DNA of 13,797 nucleotides from an uncultured Eubacteriales bacterium (GTDB lineage: Bacteria; Bacillota; Clostridia; Oscillospirales; CAG-272): positions 1 to 13,797 of the forward strand of contig CAKSVM010000081.1 of assembly GCA_934503195.1 (NCBI GenBank). Direction: 5' to 3'. The translations under genes and the position numbers were made by a program. The notes beneath the pieces were generated by a model. It was not told the DNA's origin and did not search any database. It saw only the letters and a program-made list of their open reading frames with translations. Of the stretch, positions 6,629 through 13,314 are shown piece after piece (position 1 is the stretch's first letter; every line of letters begins with the position of its first letter).

Positions 6629-6723
6629 GCGCGTGATGGGGAGCGGGAGGGGCAAGCCCCTCCCCTACGGCGGGTGATGGTTTAAGCCTTCGTAATAACC
6701 CGGCACCGTTTCCCATCACGCGC
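6629..6723. repeat. 95-bp element with 12-bp inverted ends and inner hairpin
   Basis: GCGCGTGATGGG (6629-6640) is repeated inverted as CCCATCACGCGC (6712-6723). Inside is a 9-bp perfect palindrome, GGGAGGGGC-AA-GCCCCTCCC (6645-6664), and a second short pairing, CGGGT/ACCCG (6671-6702). The RNA or DNA could fold into a branched structure. The GC-rich inner palindrome resembles dispersed intergenic repeats of gut Clostridia (recalled). No reading frame or protein is involved. Confidence 0.6.
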
Positions 6724-6812
6724 CGTCCGGATAGCCGCGGCGTCAGCGTGCGGCGTAGCAGAACCAAACCCCAAAAGCCCCAAAATCAATCAACCCGCAA
6801 TCCCAGAGGATA

Positions 6813-6839
6813 GCTCACAAGTCCGGAGGACTTGTGAGC
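6813..6839. repeat. 12-bp hairpin within repeat copy 1
   Basis: GCTCACAAGTCC and GGACTTGTGAGC pair perfectly around a 3-nt GGA loop. In copy 2 the left arm has changed to GCGAGCAAGTCC, breaking two pairs, while the right arm is intact. Confidence 0.8.
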
Positions 6840-6862
6840 CGACGGGAATGATCCCGGAAATA

Positions 6863-6910
6863 GCCAATTCCGTAAGGAATTGGCCGACTATCGCGTTCGC
6901 GCGATAGTCG
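6863..6910. repeat. Two adjacent hairpins with GTAA and TTCG tetraloops, only in copy 1
   Basis: The first is GCCAATTCC-GTAA-GGAATTGGC (9 bp, a GNRA-type loop) and the second is an 11-bp stem with a TTCG loop (6885-6910, a UNCG-type loop). They are directly adjacent. Copy 2 of the repeat lacks this ~50-bp block, so it looks like a modular insertion or deletion. Both tetraloops are the kinds that stabilise RNA hairpins. Confidence 0.8.
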
Positions 6911-7051
6911 TGCGTTCGGCGCGCGAAATAACCCGCCACCGAGGAACGAACCTCCGTCCCTCAAAGCCCCCCCGGAACGCCACCACTTTACGCGACAATC
7001 CGGGAAACTCCCAATAAACTCAGTGTATAAAGCTTTGGGGAAAGTGGGGGT

Positions 7052-7095
7052 CCGGGGGAGAAAACCTTTTTCTCGAAAAAGGTTTTCTCCCCCGG
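7052..7095. terminator. 20-bp perfect hairpin after ABC exporter B
   Basis: CCGGGGGAGAAAACCTTTTT pairs with its exact complement around a 4-nt CTCG loop, 21 bp past the exporter B stop. No T tract follows on either strand, so it may act more as a 3'-end barrier than as a classic intrinsic terminator. It would also stop rightward transcription from the repeat side. Confidence 0.7.
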
Positions 7096-7116
7096 GAAAC
7101 TAACGTCTGGCAGAAA

Positions 7117-9354
7117 CTAAGCCCCCTTGATGCCCTGCTGCTCGATGACCGACTGCGCCATTTTGCGCTGAGCCATGACGAGTTTGTAGTAGATGCCTTT
7201 GTTTTCAAGGAGTTCGGAGTGGGTTCCGAACTCGGCGACGCGGCCCTTGTCGAGGACGAGGAGCTTGTCGGCGTTGCGAAGCGTCGAGAGACGGTGCGCG
7301 ATCGCGAAGACCGTGCGGCCGTCGGTCAGCTTGTTCAGCGAGTCCTGAATCAGCTTCTCGGTCTCGGTGTCGAGCGAGGCCGTCGCCTCGTCGAGAATCA
7401 GAATCCGCGGATTGTGAATCACCGCGCGCGCGATCGCGATACGCTGCCGCTCGCCGCCTGACAGCGAGTAACCCTTCTCGCCGACCATCGTGTTGTAGCC
7501 CTCCGGCAGATTCAGTATGAAATCGTGCGCGTTCGCGATACGCGCCGCCGCGATTACCTGCTCGTCCGTCGCGTGCGGCATCGCGTAACGGATGTTGTCA
7601 CGGATCGTTCCCGAGAACAGGAAGGTCTCCTGTAATACGATTCCGATCTGCGAACGGAGCGCGTTCTGCGATATGTCCTTGATGTTGACGTCGTCGATCT
7701 CAATCGCCCCTTCGTTCACATCGTAAAGACGCATCAGAAGATTGATCAGCGTCGTCTTGCCTGAGCCCGAGTGACCAACGATACCGATCATCTCGCCCGG
7801 ATTTACGTGGAACGACACGTTCTCAAGCACCGGATTGTAACTCTCGTAGCCGAACGTCACGTTCTTTACATTCACTTCGCCCTCGATTCGGATGTCGAGC
7901 GGAAGCTTGATGTCCTGCACCTCCGGATTCTCTTCCAGAATCTCGAAAATCTTCGAGAGACTCGTTAAGAAGTTCGATATGTTTCGCGGAATGAAGGTTA
8001 TGTACATCAGCGGCGCGTAAATTATGTTAGCGTATGAATTGATCTGGTGCAGCGTTCCGACCTGCATCTCGCCGTTGAACAGCTTGATGTTTCCGTAAAG
8101 CATGATAAGATAGCTTCCGAGCCGGATCGCGAAGCCGAGAAGCGGGAAAATCGTGTCGAAAATCTTCGCGTTCGACTCGTTCTGGTTCGCGTGCGCCACC
8201 GACGACTCCTTGAATCGCTCGATTTCACTCTTCTCGCGGCCAAAACACTTGACCACGCGGATTCCGTTCAGAATGTCCTGAAGAAGATGATTCGTTCTCT
8301 GTCCTAACACCCAGAGTCTGCGGTTGCGAAGCTGAACGAACGCCCAGAATTTCGAGATTAAGAACACCACAAACGGGATCGGCACGAAGATGAATAACGC
8401 CATCAGCGGGCTTATCGTCAGCATCACCACAAGTCCCGTCAGGAACGAGAAAACCTGTACGAAAAGGTTCGGCAGCTGGTTCACGACGAAATCCTGCGCC
8501 ACGCCAACGTCGCCGTTGATCCGCCCCATCAGGTCGCCGGTCGACTTCCGCTGGATCGACGAGAGCGACAGCGACTGGATCTTTTCGTATAACAGCGCGC
8601 GCATCATAAGCGTGAATTTGTTACCCGTGATCGCCGAAAGACGACTCTGCAAGACCGCCAAAGCCCTGTGGAACAGGTCGAGCGAGATGATCGCCACGAC
8701 AATCAGCGCGAACTGAACCATCTCAGAGTGGATTCCGTGCGCCGCGTCGTTCAGAATGTAATTGTTCAGCGCGATTTTCTGAATCTGCGGCACCACAAAC
8801 TGGAAGATGACGTTGAATACCGCCACGATGAACGGGAAACACATCATAAGCCGCAGTCCCTTCGTCATCGCGAACATCTTCTTGTAGACCTCCATGTGGT
8901 CAAGACAATACGGACAGATGTTCGTTCCGCGTACAAAGGGTCGGCCGCACTTCGGACAGAACCGCTCGCGCTCCGAGTTCGTGATCGGCTCGGTCTTCGT
9001 CTGATCCTCGGAAAGGATCTCACAGGCCTTCACAAGCACCGCGTAGCGCGGCAGATGACGTCCCGAGACAAACTGACAGATCAGAGTCGTCCCACGCCCG
9101 AAATCGCCGTAGAAGCCGCAGGAGCCGTACATGACCTCGGTACGGAAATCCTTCGCCCCCGCGATCGGATAGACCGCCAGCACCGCGTCGTCCAGAATCT
9201 TGTAGATCCTCTCGTTCGTTACGCAGATGAAACCGTTCACGAATTTGTCGTCGAGTATGTTGAACGGCACACAGTACATCAGCTTCTCGCCGACACCCAC
9301 CGCGCCGTCAAACGCCGCTTTCTCCTTCTCCGGAAGGTCAAATAATAGTTTCAT
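7117..9354 (-). CDS. ABC exporter B: N-terminal PH-like domain, zinc ribbon, TMD-NBD
   Basis: A 745-aa half-transporter. Residues 1-115 are a beta-rich cytosolic domain (FICVTNERIYKILDD) resembling bacterial PH-like domains. Residues 133-150 form a zinc ribbon (CPKCGRPF, then CPYC; Cys133, 136, 147, 150). About six membrane segments follow (roughly 165-460), with an exporter-type domain that includes STGDLMGRINGDV. The ATPase has Walker A GHSGSGKTT (527-535), Q-loop Gln575, signature LSGGE (631-635), Walker B ILILDE (Asp655, Glu656) and switch His687, so it should be competent. There is no C39 peptidase. AGGAGA is 8 nt before the ATG, and the gene starts 24 bp after the DUF1854 stop. It probably pairs with exporter A as a heterodimer. 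Substrate unknown. Confidence 0.92.
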   Translation of the reverse strand: MKLLFDLPEKEKAAFDGAVGVGEKLMYCVPFNILDDKFVNGFICVTNERIYKILDDAVLAVYPIAGAKDFRTEVMYGSCGFYGDFGRGTTLICQFVSGRHLPRYAVLVKACEILSEDQTKTEPITNSERERFCPKCGRPFVRGTNICPYCLDHMEVYKKMFAMTKGLRLMMCFPFIVAVFNVIFQFVVPQIQKIALNNYILNDAAHGIHSEMVQFALIVVAIISLDLFHRALAVLQSRLSAITGNKFTLMMRALLYEKIQSLSLSSIQRKSTGDLMGRINGDVGVAQDFVVNQLPNLFVQVFSFLTGLVVMLTISPLMALFIFVPIPFVVFLISKFWAFVQLRNRRLWVLGQRTNHLLQDILNGIRVVKCFGREKSEIERFKESSVAHANQNESNAKIFDTIFPLLGFAIRLGSYLIMLYGNIKLFNGEMQVGTLHQINSYANIIYAPLMYITFIPRNISNFLTSLSKIFEILEENPEVQDIKLPLDIRIEGEVNVKNVTFGYESYNPVLENVSFHVNPGEMIGIVGHSGSGKTTLINLLMRLYDVNEGAIEIDDVNIKDISQNALRSQIGIVLQETFLFSGTIRDNIRYAMPHATDEQVIAAARIANAHDFILNLPEGYNTMVGEKGYSLSGGERQRIAIARAVIHNPRILILDEATASLDTETEKLIQDSLNKLTDGRTVFAIAHRLSTLRNADKLLVLDKGRVAEFGTHSELLENKGIYYKLVMAQRKMAQSVIEQQGIKGA

Positions 9355-9378
9355 GAGAAAATTCTCCTTTTCGGATCG

Positions 9379-10059
9379 TCACAGATAGATCTCGATCTTC
9401 TTGAGACTTGCCGGGTCGAGCTTCGACGGGTCGGTGATCTGGAAGACGTTTCCGTCAATGTCGTTTATCAGAATCCGCCCGTCCTCAAGAATGCGGATGT
9501 TCGAGAACGGGTTGTTCAGAACGAACGTCACGTGCCCCGCCGTCGTGATAACGTCCCAGTAAAGATAACCGAACTTGTCCTTCACCGACGTGATTTTCTG
9601 AAGCTCCGGCGTGAAATACCGGCGGTCAAGCTCCTCCATGAAGAGCTTCTGCGTCTCTTCGTCAAAGTCCGACATGTGGCGGATCATTCCGATCTCCTTG
9701 CCGCGCCCCTGCTTCTTTGAGTCGGGCTCGCGCACCGATAAGAACTCGTTCGGGTTCGTCACCGGGAACGACCGCAGAATCACTACCCTCTCGAAATGCT
9801 CCGGCTCGCCTTTGTCGTTTGTGATGTCGAGCGAAATAAGTCCTCCGCCCGAACGCGCGAACTTCGCGTTCTCCGGGGTCAGCGGAATCGATACCCTCTC
9901 GTTTTCAAGTATCAGATCCCCGTCGTCCGAACCGTCGCCCATGATGTCGTTCTTCGCCTTGGGCGAGGGCTTCGCGTCGGCCTTTGCCTCAACCTTCGCA
10001 TCGGTTTTCTTTTCGGCGGTCGATTCGTTTTTTTCGACCTTTGTATTGTTATCAGCCAT
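9379..10059 (-). CDS. DUF1854-family protein
   Basis: A 226-aa cytosolic protein. Residues 1-40 are a low-complexity Lys/Ala/Asp/Glu tail. Residues 90-226 fit DUF1854: VVILRSFPVTNP, the helical FMEELDRRYFTPELQKI (140-156), YWDVITTAGHVTFVLNN, then DGRILINDIDGNVFQITD and LDPAS. The family has no settled biochemical role. In Proteobacteria it accompanies ABC transporters in cyanophycin gene clusters (recalled from family naming, not checked), and here it lies between two exporter genes, which supports a role with the transporter. I chose the ATG at 10059, with GGAGG 10 nt upstream; the longer frame to 10320 reads through the repeat and is not credible. No cyanophycin synthetase is in the window. 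Confidence 0.85.
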   Translation of the reverse strand: MADNNTKVEKNESTAEKKTDAKVEAKADAKPSPKAKNDIMGDGSDDGDLILENERVSIPLTPENAKFARSGGGLISLDITNDKGEPEHFERVVILRSFPVTNPNEFLSVREPDSKKQGRGKEIGMIRHMSDFDEETQKLFMEELDRRYFTPELQKITSVKDKFGYLYWDVITTAGHVTFVLNNPFSNIRILEDGRILINDIDGNVFQITDPSKLDPASLKKIEIYL

Positions 10060-10120
10060 GATATTTGTCCTCCATAGTTGACCATTGTATTTGTTTTTTA
10101 TTTTTGCGCATCCATGTCGG

Positions 10121-10219
10121 CGGATAGCCGCTTCACCCCGAATCGCGCAGCGATCTCGGTGGATAACCTCCCGCATCAGCCCGTCCCTCCGAATCGCCCC
10201 GCAATACCAGAGGATAGCG
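10121..10219. repeat. Degenerate short repeats upstream of the DUF1854 gene
   Basis: GGATAGCC, GGATAACC and GGATAGCG recur at 10122, 10161 and 10212, and GAATCGC at 10140 and 10191. The spacing is 39 and 51 bp. A related GGATAGCC lies at 6729, ahead of copy 1. These look like decayed tandem units at the edge of the dispersed repeat. The rest of 10060-10200 holds only the DUF1854 Shine-Dalgarno and an AT-rich tract. Confidence 0.5.
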
Positions 10220-10525
10220 AGCAAGTCCGGAGGACTTGTGAGCCGACGGGAATGTTCTGCAAAATAGCGCACGGCGCGCGAAATAACCCGCCACCGAGGA
10301 ACGGAACTCCGCCCCCTCAAAGCCCCCCCGGAACGTCCCCGCTTTACGCAACTGACCGGGAAACTCCCAATAAACTCAGTGTATAAAGCTTTGGGGAAAG
10401 TGGGGGTCCGGGGGAGAAAACCTTTTTCTCGAAAAAGGTTTTCTTCACCGGGAAACTAACGGCTGGCAGTCACTCTGCCTAGGCGCGGTTCTCTCCCCCG
10501 GGAAACTAACGCCTCGCAGAAACTA
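10201..10525. repeat. Dispersed intergenic repeat, copy 2 (inside the exporter cluster)
   Basis: This is the second copy of the 6797-7119 repeat, in the same orientation. It again starts, read leftward, at the TAG stop codon of the preceding exporter gene. Differences: the double tetraloop block is missing, and a ~50-bp tandem duplication carries CCGGGAAACTAACG twice (10448 and 10498). The hairpin at 10413-10446 keeps 13-15 pairs of the 20-bp stem in copy 1. Confidence 0.9.
10413..10446. terminator. Terminator-like hairpin between exporter A and DUF1854
   Basis: AGAAAACCTTTTT pairs with AAAAAGGTTTTCT around a CTCG loop, the shortened form of the stem at 7052-7095. It lies inside an otherwise co-directional gene set, so it could reduce read-through from exporter A into the DUF1854 and exporter B genes. 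The base of the stem is degraded compared with copy 1. Confidence 0.5.
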
Positions 10526-12991
10526 CATCCCGGCGATAATCTTCTTGTTCGCCTCATTCTGTAAGGTGTAGAGCCGGAAGAAGACGCCACGTTTTGCGAT
10601 GAGTTCGGCGTGGGAGCCTTCCTCGGCGATTTCGCCGTTTTCGATGACGAAGAGGTGGTTGCAGTCCTTGAGGGTCGAGAGGCGGTGGGCGATGGTGATC
10701 GTCGTGCGGCCTTCGATGAGCGAGGTGAGCGCGTCCTGAATCAGACGCTCGGTCTCGGTGTCCATCGCGGCTGTCGCCTCGTCGAGAATCAGAATCGAGG
10801 GAGCGAGAAGAAGCGCGCGGGCGATCGAGATTCTCTGCTGCTCACCGCCCGAGAGCGAACGGCTTCCGGTGCCGACGACCGTCTCGTAGCCCTCCGGCAG
10901 ACGCAGAATGAAATCGTGCGCGTTCGCCGCCTTCGCCGCCGCGATGACTTCCGCCATCGAAGCGTCGGGTCGCGCGTAACGGATGTTGTCCGCGATCGTC
11001 CCCTTGAAAAGGAAGATCTCCTGCGACACAATCGAAATGTTCTTTCTGAGCGACTCGGTCGCGATCTGCTTTATGTTGTAGCCGTCGATAGTTATCGTTC
11101 CGCTGATCACGTCGTAAAGCCGGCTTATCAGATTCGCGATCGTCGACTTTCCCGAACCCGTGTGTCCCACAAGTCCGATGTGGTCGCCCGCGTGAATGTG
11201 CAGCGACACATTCTTCAGGATCGGACGGTTCGGCGCGTAGTGGAAGCAGACGTTCTCAAACTTTATGTCGCCCTTCAGGCGGTCAAGGTGAACACAGTCG
11301 GGCGCGTCGGTGATCTCCGGAATCGCGTCGGTGATCTCGAACATTCTCTGCGCGCAGTTCGCCGTGTCGGTAACCATGTTCGTGAACTGCGTGAAGAAGT
11401 TCAGCGGGCCGAATATCATTCCTATGTACCCGAGATAGGTCGCGAAATCACCGTACGTCATCGTCTTGTTCATGACCTGAAGGCCGCCGAAGCCCCAGAT
11501 CGCCTGCGACGAGAGTCCGATCAACAGTCCCACAAGCGGGAAAATCGTCAGCGAGACGAGGTTGACCTGCAAATTCGCCTTCGTCAGCCGCTCCGCGTAG
11601 CCGTAGAACCGGTTCGTCTCCTCCGCTTCCTTCGAGAACGCCTTCACGACCCGGATTCCGGTCAGCGAGTCGCCCAGCATCGCGTTCAGACTCGACGAAC
11701 GCCGCCACTGCTTCGAGTACATTCTCCAGAGCTTCGGCAGCGCGAACTTGAAAATGCAGACGATTATCGGCACCGGGATGAAGACGATCAGCGTCAGCTT
11801 CCAGTTAAGAATGAAAAGGAAAATCGTAAGACCTATGAAGTTCAGCGCGTTGATCACAAAGTTCGGCACGCCGTCGATGAAGAACGCCCGCACGCGATCC
11901 GCGTCGTAGTTGACGCGCGTGATAAGCCGCCCCGTCTGGTTGTTGTTGAAGAACGAAAGCGACAGACTCTGTAGAGCCGTGAAAATGTCGAGCTTCATGT
12001 TCAGCGTCACTTTGGTCGACATCGTCGCGTTCGCGCGGTTCTGGATGATCGACACGCCGAGCGACAGAAGCGCCATCCCGAACACAACGCCGATCATTAT
12101 GAAGAGCCAGTTTTCCGAATGCAGCGTACCGACCGCCTTCCCCGCGATCACTCCCGGCTCCGAAATCACCTGATCGTAGAGAATCTGATTCGAGATTATC
12201 GGGTTCAGAAGGCTTATCGCCGACGTCGCCAGCATACAGACAAGCACCGTCGCGAGCTGGAACCTGAACGGCTTGAAGTACCTTAAAAGCCGTACGAACA
12301 CCGCCGACTGATTCGTGCAGTGTGAGCAGATCTTCCGGTCCTGATCCTCGTACACCCGCCCGCATTTCGGGCAGCGCGCGTTGAACTGGTCAAAAATCGG
12401 GTCGTCGGGCTTCACGTCGGCTCCGCGGCGAAGCCGCTCCATGAGGTCGAGGAACGCGAAGAGCTTCCGCTTTCTCGAGTTCGTGCAGAACGCGATGACG
12501 ATCGTCGTCGCGTCGGAGTTCCGCTCCTTCATGAGCTTCTTCTCCTCCTCAAGGTCGAGGTGGACTTCCGCCGGGGTGATCTTCACGTCGTGCGGATGCG
12601 ACTTCGCGAGCAGTCTGTTCGACGACACGAAGTTGTCGACGTACGCGTCGCTCACCCGCTTCATATCGAAGGTCTTATAATAACATCCTTTGAAGAGATC
12701 GGGGATCACGAACTTCACAGGCACGGCGTTCTTTCCCTTCTTACCGGCCTTTTCGGCGGCTTCAGCGGCCGCCGCGCGCGCTTTCTTACGCTTTTGCTCG
12801 GTGTCGTTGTCCGAGGTGACTGAGATCATATAAAGCGTCATCGTCTTCTTTGAGAAGGCGAGCCAGCTCTCGCCGAAGTTGCCCTCGTAGTCAAGGTCAA
12901 GTTCCAGCGCGAGATCGAGCGAACCGACGTCGACTCCGTGTTCGCGGAAGCCCGCCGCCGCTTCCTCAGTCAGTTTGTCAAGTGGTAACAT
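10523..12991 (-). CDS. ABC exporter A: extended N-terminal domain, zinc ribbon, TMD-NBD
   Basis: An 822-aa half-transporter related to exporter B. Residues 1-190 form a soluble domain, possibly PH-like (SWLAFSKKTMTLYMISV and TTIVIAFCTNSRKRKLFAFL), split by an Ala/Lys-rich insert (about 64-90, ARAAAAEAAEKAGKKGK). The zinc ribbon uses Cys207, 210, 222 and 225 (CPKCGRVYEDQDRKICSHC). The membrane domain spans about 240-530, with NNQTGRLITRVNYD in its coupling region. The ATPase has Walker A GHTGSGKST (609-617), LSGGE (713-717), Walker B ILILDE (Asp737, Glu738) and His769. No peptidase domain is present. The nearest AAAGGAG is 35 nt from the ATG, with a hairpin between. It is the first gene of the cluster. 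Substrate unknown. Confidence 0.92.
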   Translation of the reverse strand: MLPLDKLTEEAAAGFREHGVDVGSLDLALELDLDYEGNFGESWLAFSKKTMTLYMISVTSDNDTEQKRKKARAAAAEAAEKAGKKGKNAVPVKFVIPDLFKGCYYKTFDMKRVSDAYVDNFVSSNRLLAKSHPHDVKITPAEVHLDLEEEKKLMKERNSDATTIVIAFCTNSRKRKLFAFLDLMERLRRGADVKPDDPIFDQFNARCPKCGRVYEDQDRKICSHCTNQSAVFVRLLRYFKPFRFQLATVLVCMLATSAISLLNPIISNQILYDQVISEPGVIAGKAVGTLHSENWLFIMIGVVFGMALLSLGVSIIQNRANATMSTKVTLNMKLDIFTALQSLSLSFFNNNQTGRLITRVNYDADRVRAFFIDGVPNFVINALNFIGLTIFLFILNWKLTLIVFIPVPIIVCIFKFALPKLWRMYSKQWRRSSSLNAMLGDSLTGIRVVKAFSKEAEETNRFYGYAERLTKANLQVNLVSLTIFPLVGLLIGLSSQAIWGFGGLQVMNKTMTYGDFATYLGYIGMIFGPLNFFTQFTNMVTDTANCAQRMFEITDAIPEITDAPDCVHLDRLKGDIKFENVCFHYAPNRPILKNVSLHIHAGDHIGLVGHTGSGKSTIANLISRLYDVISGTITIDGYNIKQIATESLRKNISIVSQEIFLFKGTIADNIRYARPDASMAEVIAAAKAANAHDFILRLPEGYETVVGTGSRSLSGGEQQRISIARALLLAPSILILDEATAAMDTETERLIQDALTSLIEGRTTITIAHRLSTLKDCNHLFVIENGEIAEEGSHAELIAKRGVFFRLYTLQNEANKKIIAGM

Positions 12992-13002
12992 GAGAGATAC
13001 AG

Positions 13003-13033
13003 GCTCAAAAAACTATCTGAGCTTTTCTCCTTT
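13003..13033 (-). promoter_or_regulatory. Shine-Dalgarno, small hairpin and leader of exporter A
   Basis: On the minus strand AAAGGAG (13027-13033) is followed by 4 nt, a 5-bp hairpin (GCTCA/TGAGC, 10-nt loop, 13003-13022), then 11 nt to the ATG. The direct distance is 35 nt, too far for normal initiation. Folding would shorten it to about 15 nt. An in-frame TAG in the hairpin loop rules out an upstream start. Confidence 0.5.
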
Positions 13034-13064
13034 CGAAATTTTGGCACATCCTTGGCCGCGCCTC

Positions 13065-13093
13065 TTGACGCACGCCGAAAAATATGTTATAAT
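13065..13093 (+). promoter_or_regulatory. Promoter of the 114-aa gene
   Basis: TTGACG (13065-13070), 17 bp and TATAAT (13088-13093), with an extended -10 (TGT), make a strong rightward promoter. The 5' leader would be about 215 nt. It contains repeats such as AATTTTGACC at 13184 and 13198 and several TTTTACAC or GCGATTTT motifs, with no gene visible. Confidence 0.8.
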
Positions 13094-13094
13094 A

Positions 13095-13122
13095 AATATA
13101 CCATAATATTTCAAAGTTTCAA
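13095..13122 (-). promoter_or_regulatory. Promoter of the exporter cluster
   Basis: TTGAAA (13117-13122), 16 bp and TATATT (13095-13100) on the minus strand. The -10 is preceded by TATGG, close to the GTGGTATAAT box elsewhere, and the -35 by AAAAACCCC, as at 108-123. Its -10 adjoins that of the rightward promoter, so the two probably compete for polymerase. Confidence 0.6.
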
Positions 13123-13275
13123 GGGGTTTTTGAAAATTTCTTGATTTTCATCCCTTTGCACAAAAATTCACGATTTATTTGGTAATTTTGACCACACAAT
13201 TTTGACCTGAATTTTACACCGATTTCACCCGGAATCCCGCGATTTTACACAAATTTCCGCGATTTTCAGAATGAG

Positions 13276-13303
13276 AAAGGAGATAGTCCGATTTTCCGTC
13301 GGA
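13276..13303 (+). promoter_or_regulatory. Shine-Dalgarno and small hairpin before the 114-aa gene
   Basis: AAAGGAG (13276-13282) is followed by 4 nt, a 5-bp hairpin (TCCGA/TCGGA, 7-nt loop, 13287-13303) and 11 nt to the ATG. These spacings equal those of the exporter A leader. Confidence 0.5.
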
Positions 13304-13314
13304 TTACACAAAAA

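Larger units (their letters stand above)
6797..7119. repeat. Dispersed intergenic repeat, copy 1 (after ABC exporter B)
   Basis: This ~323-bp segment is strongly similar to 10201-10525, with long identical blocks such as 7013-7086. It runs from GCAATCCCAGAGGATAGC up to the TAG stop codon of exporter B. It holds a 12-bp hairpin (6813-6839), two further hairpins absent from copy 2 (6863-6910), and a 20-bp stem at 7052-7095. Between 6565 and 7116 I see no gene. Confidence 0.9.

Noticed and set aside
8668..9345. Rightward open frame of 225 codons
   Set aside because: It is antisense to the N-terminal half of exporter B, with low-complexity His/Arg/Asp composition.
10060..10320. N-terminal extension of the DUF1854 frame
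   Set aside because: The extension translates the dispersed repeat and has no family similarity. A good GGAGG precedes the ATG at 10059.
10610..11974. Long rightward open frame (454 codons) antisense to exporter A
   Set aside because: It is opposite a clear ABC ATPase and membrane domain, is extremely rich in Arg with no recognisable domain, and lacks a Shine-Dalgarno. It is a by-product of GC-rich codon use.
7117..12991. The exporters as a bacteriocin or SCIFF peptide export system
   Set aside because: Neither has a C39 peptidase domain, and they are far from scfAB with other transcription units between. A link cannot be excluded but nothing in the sequence supports it.
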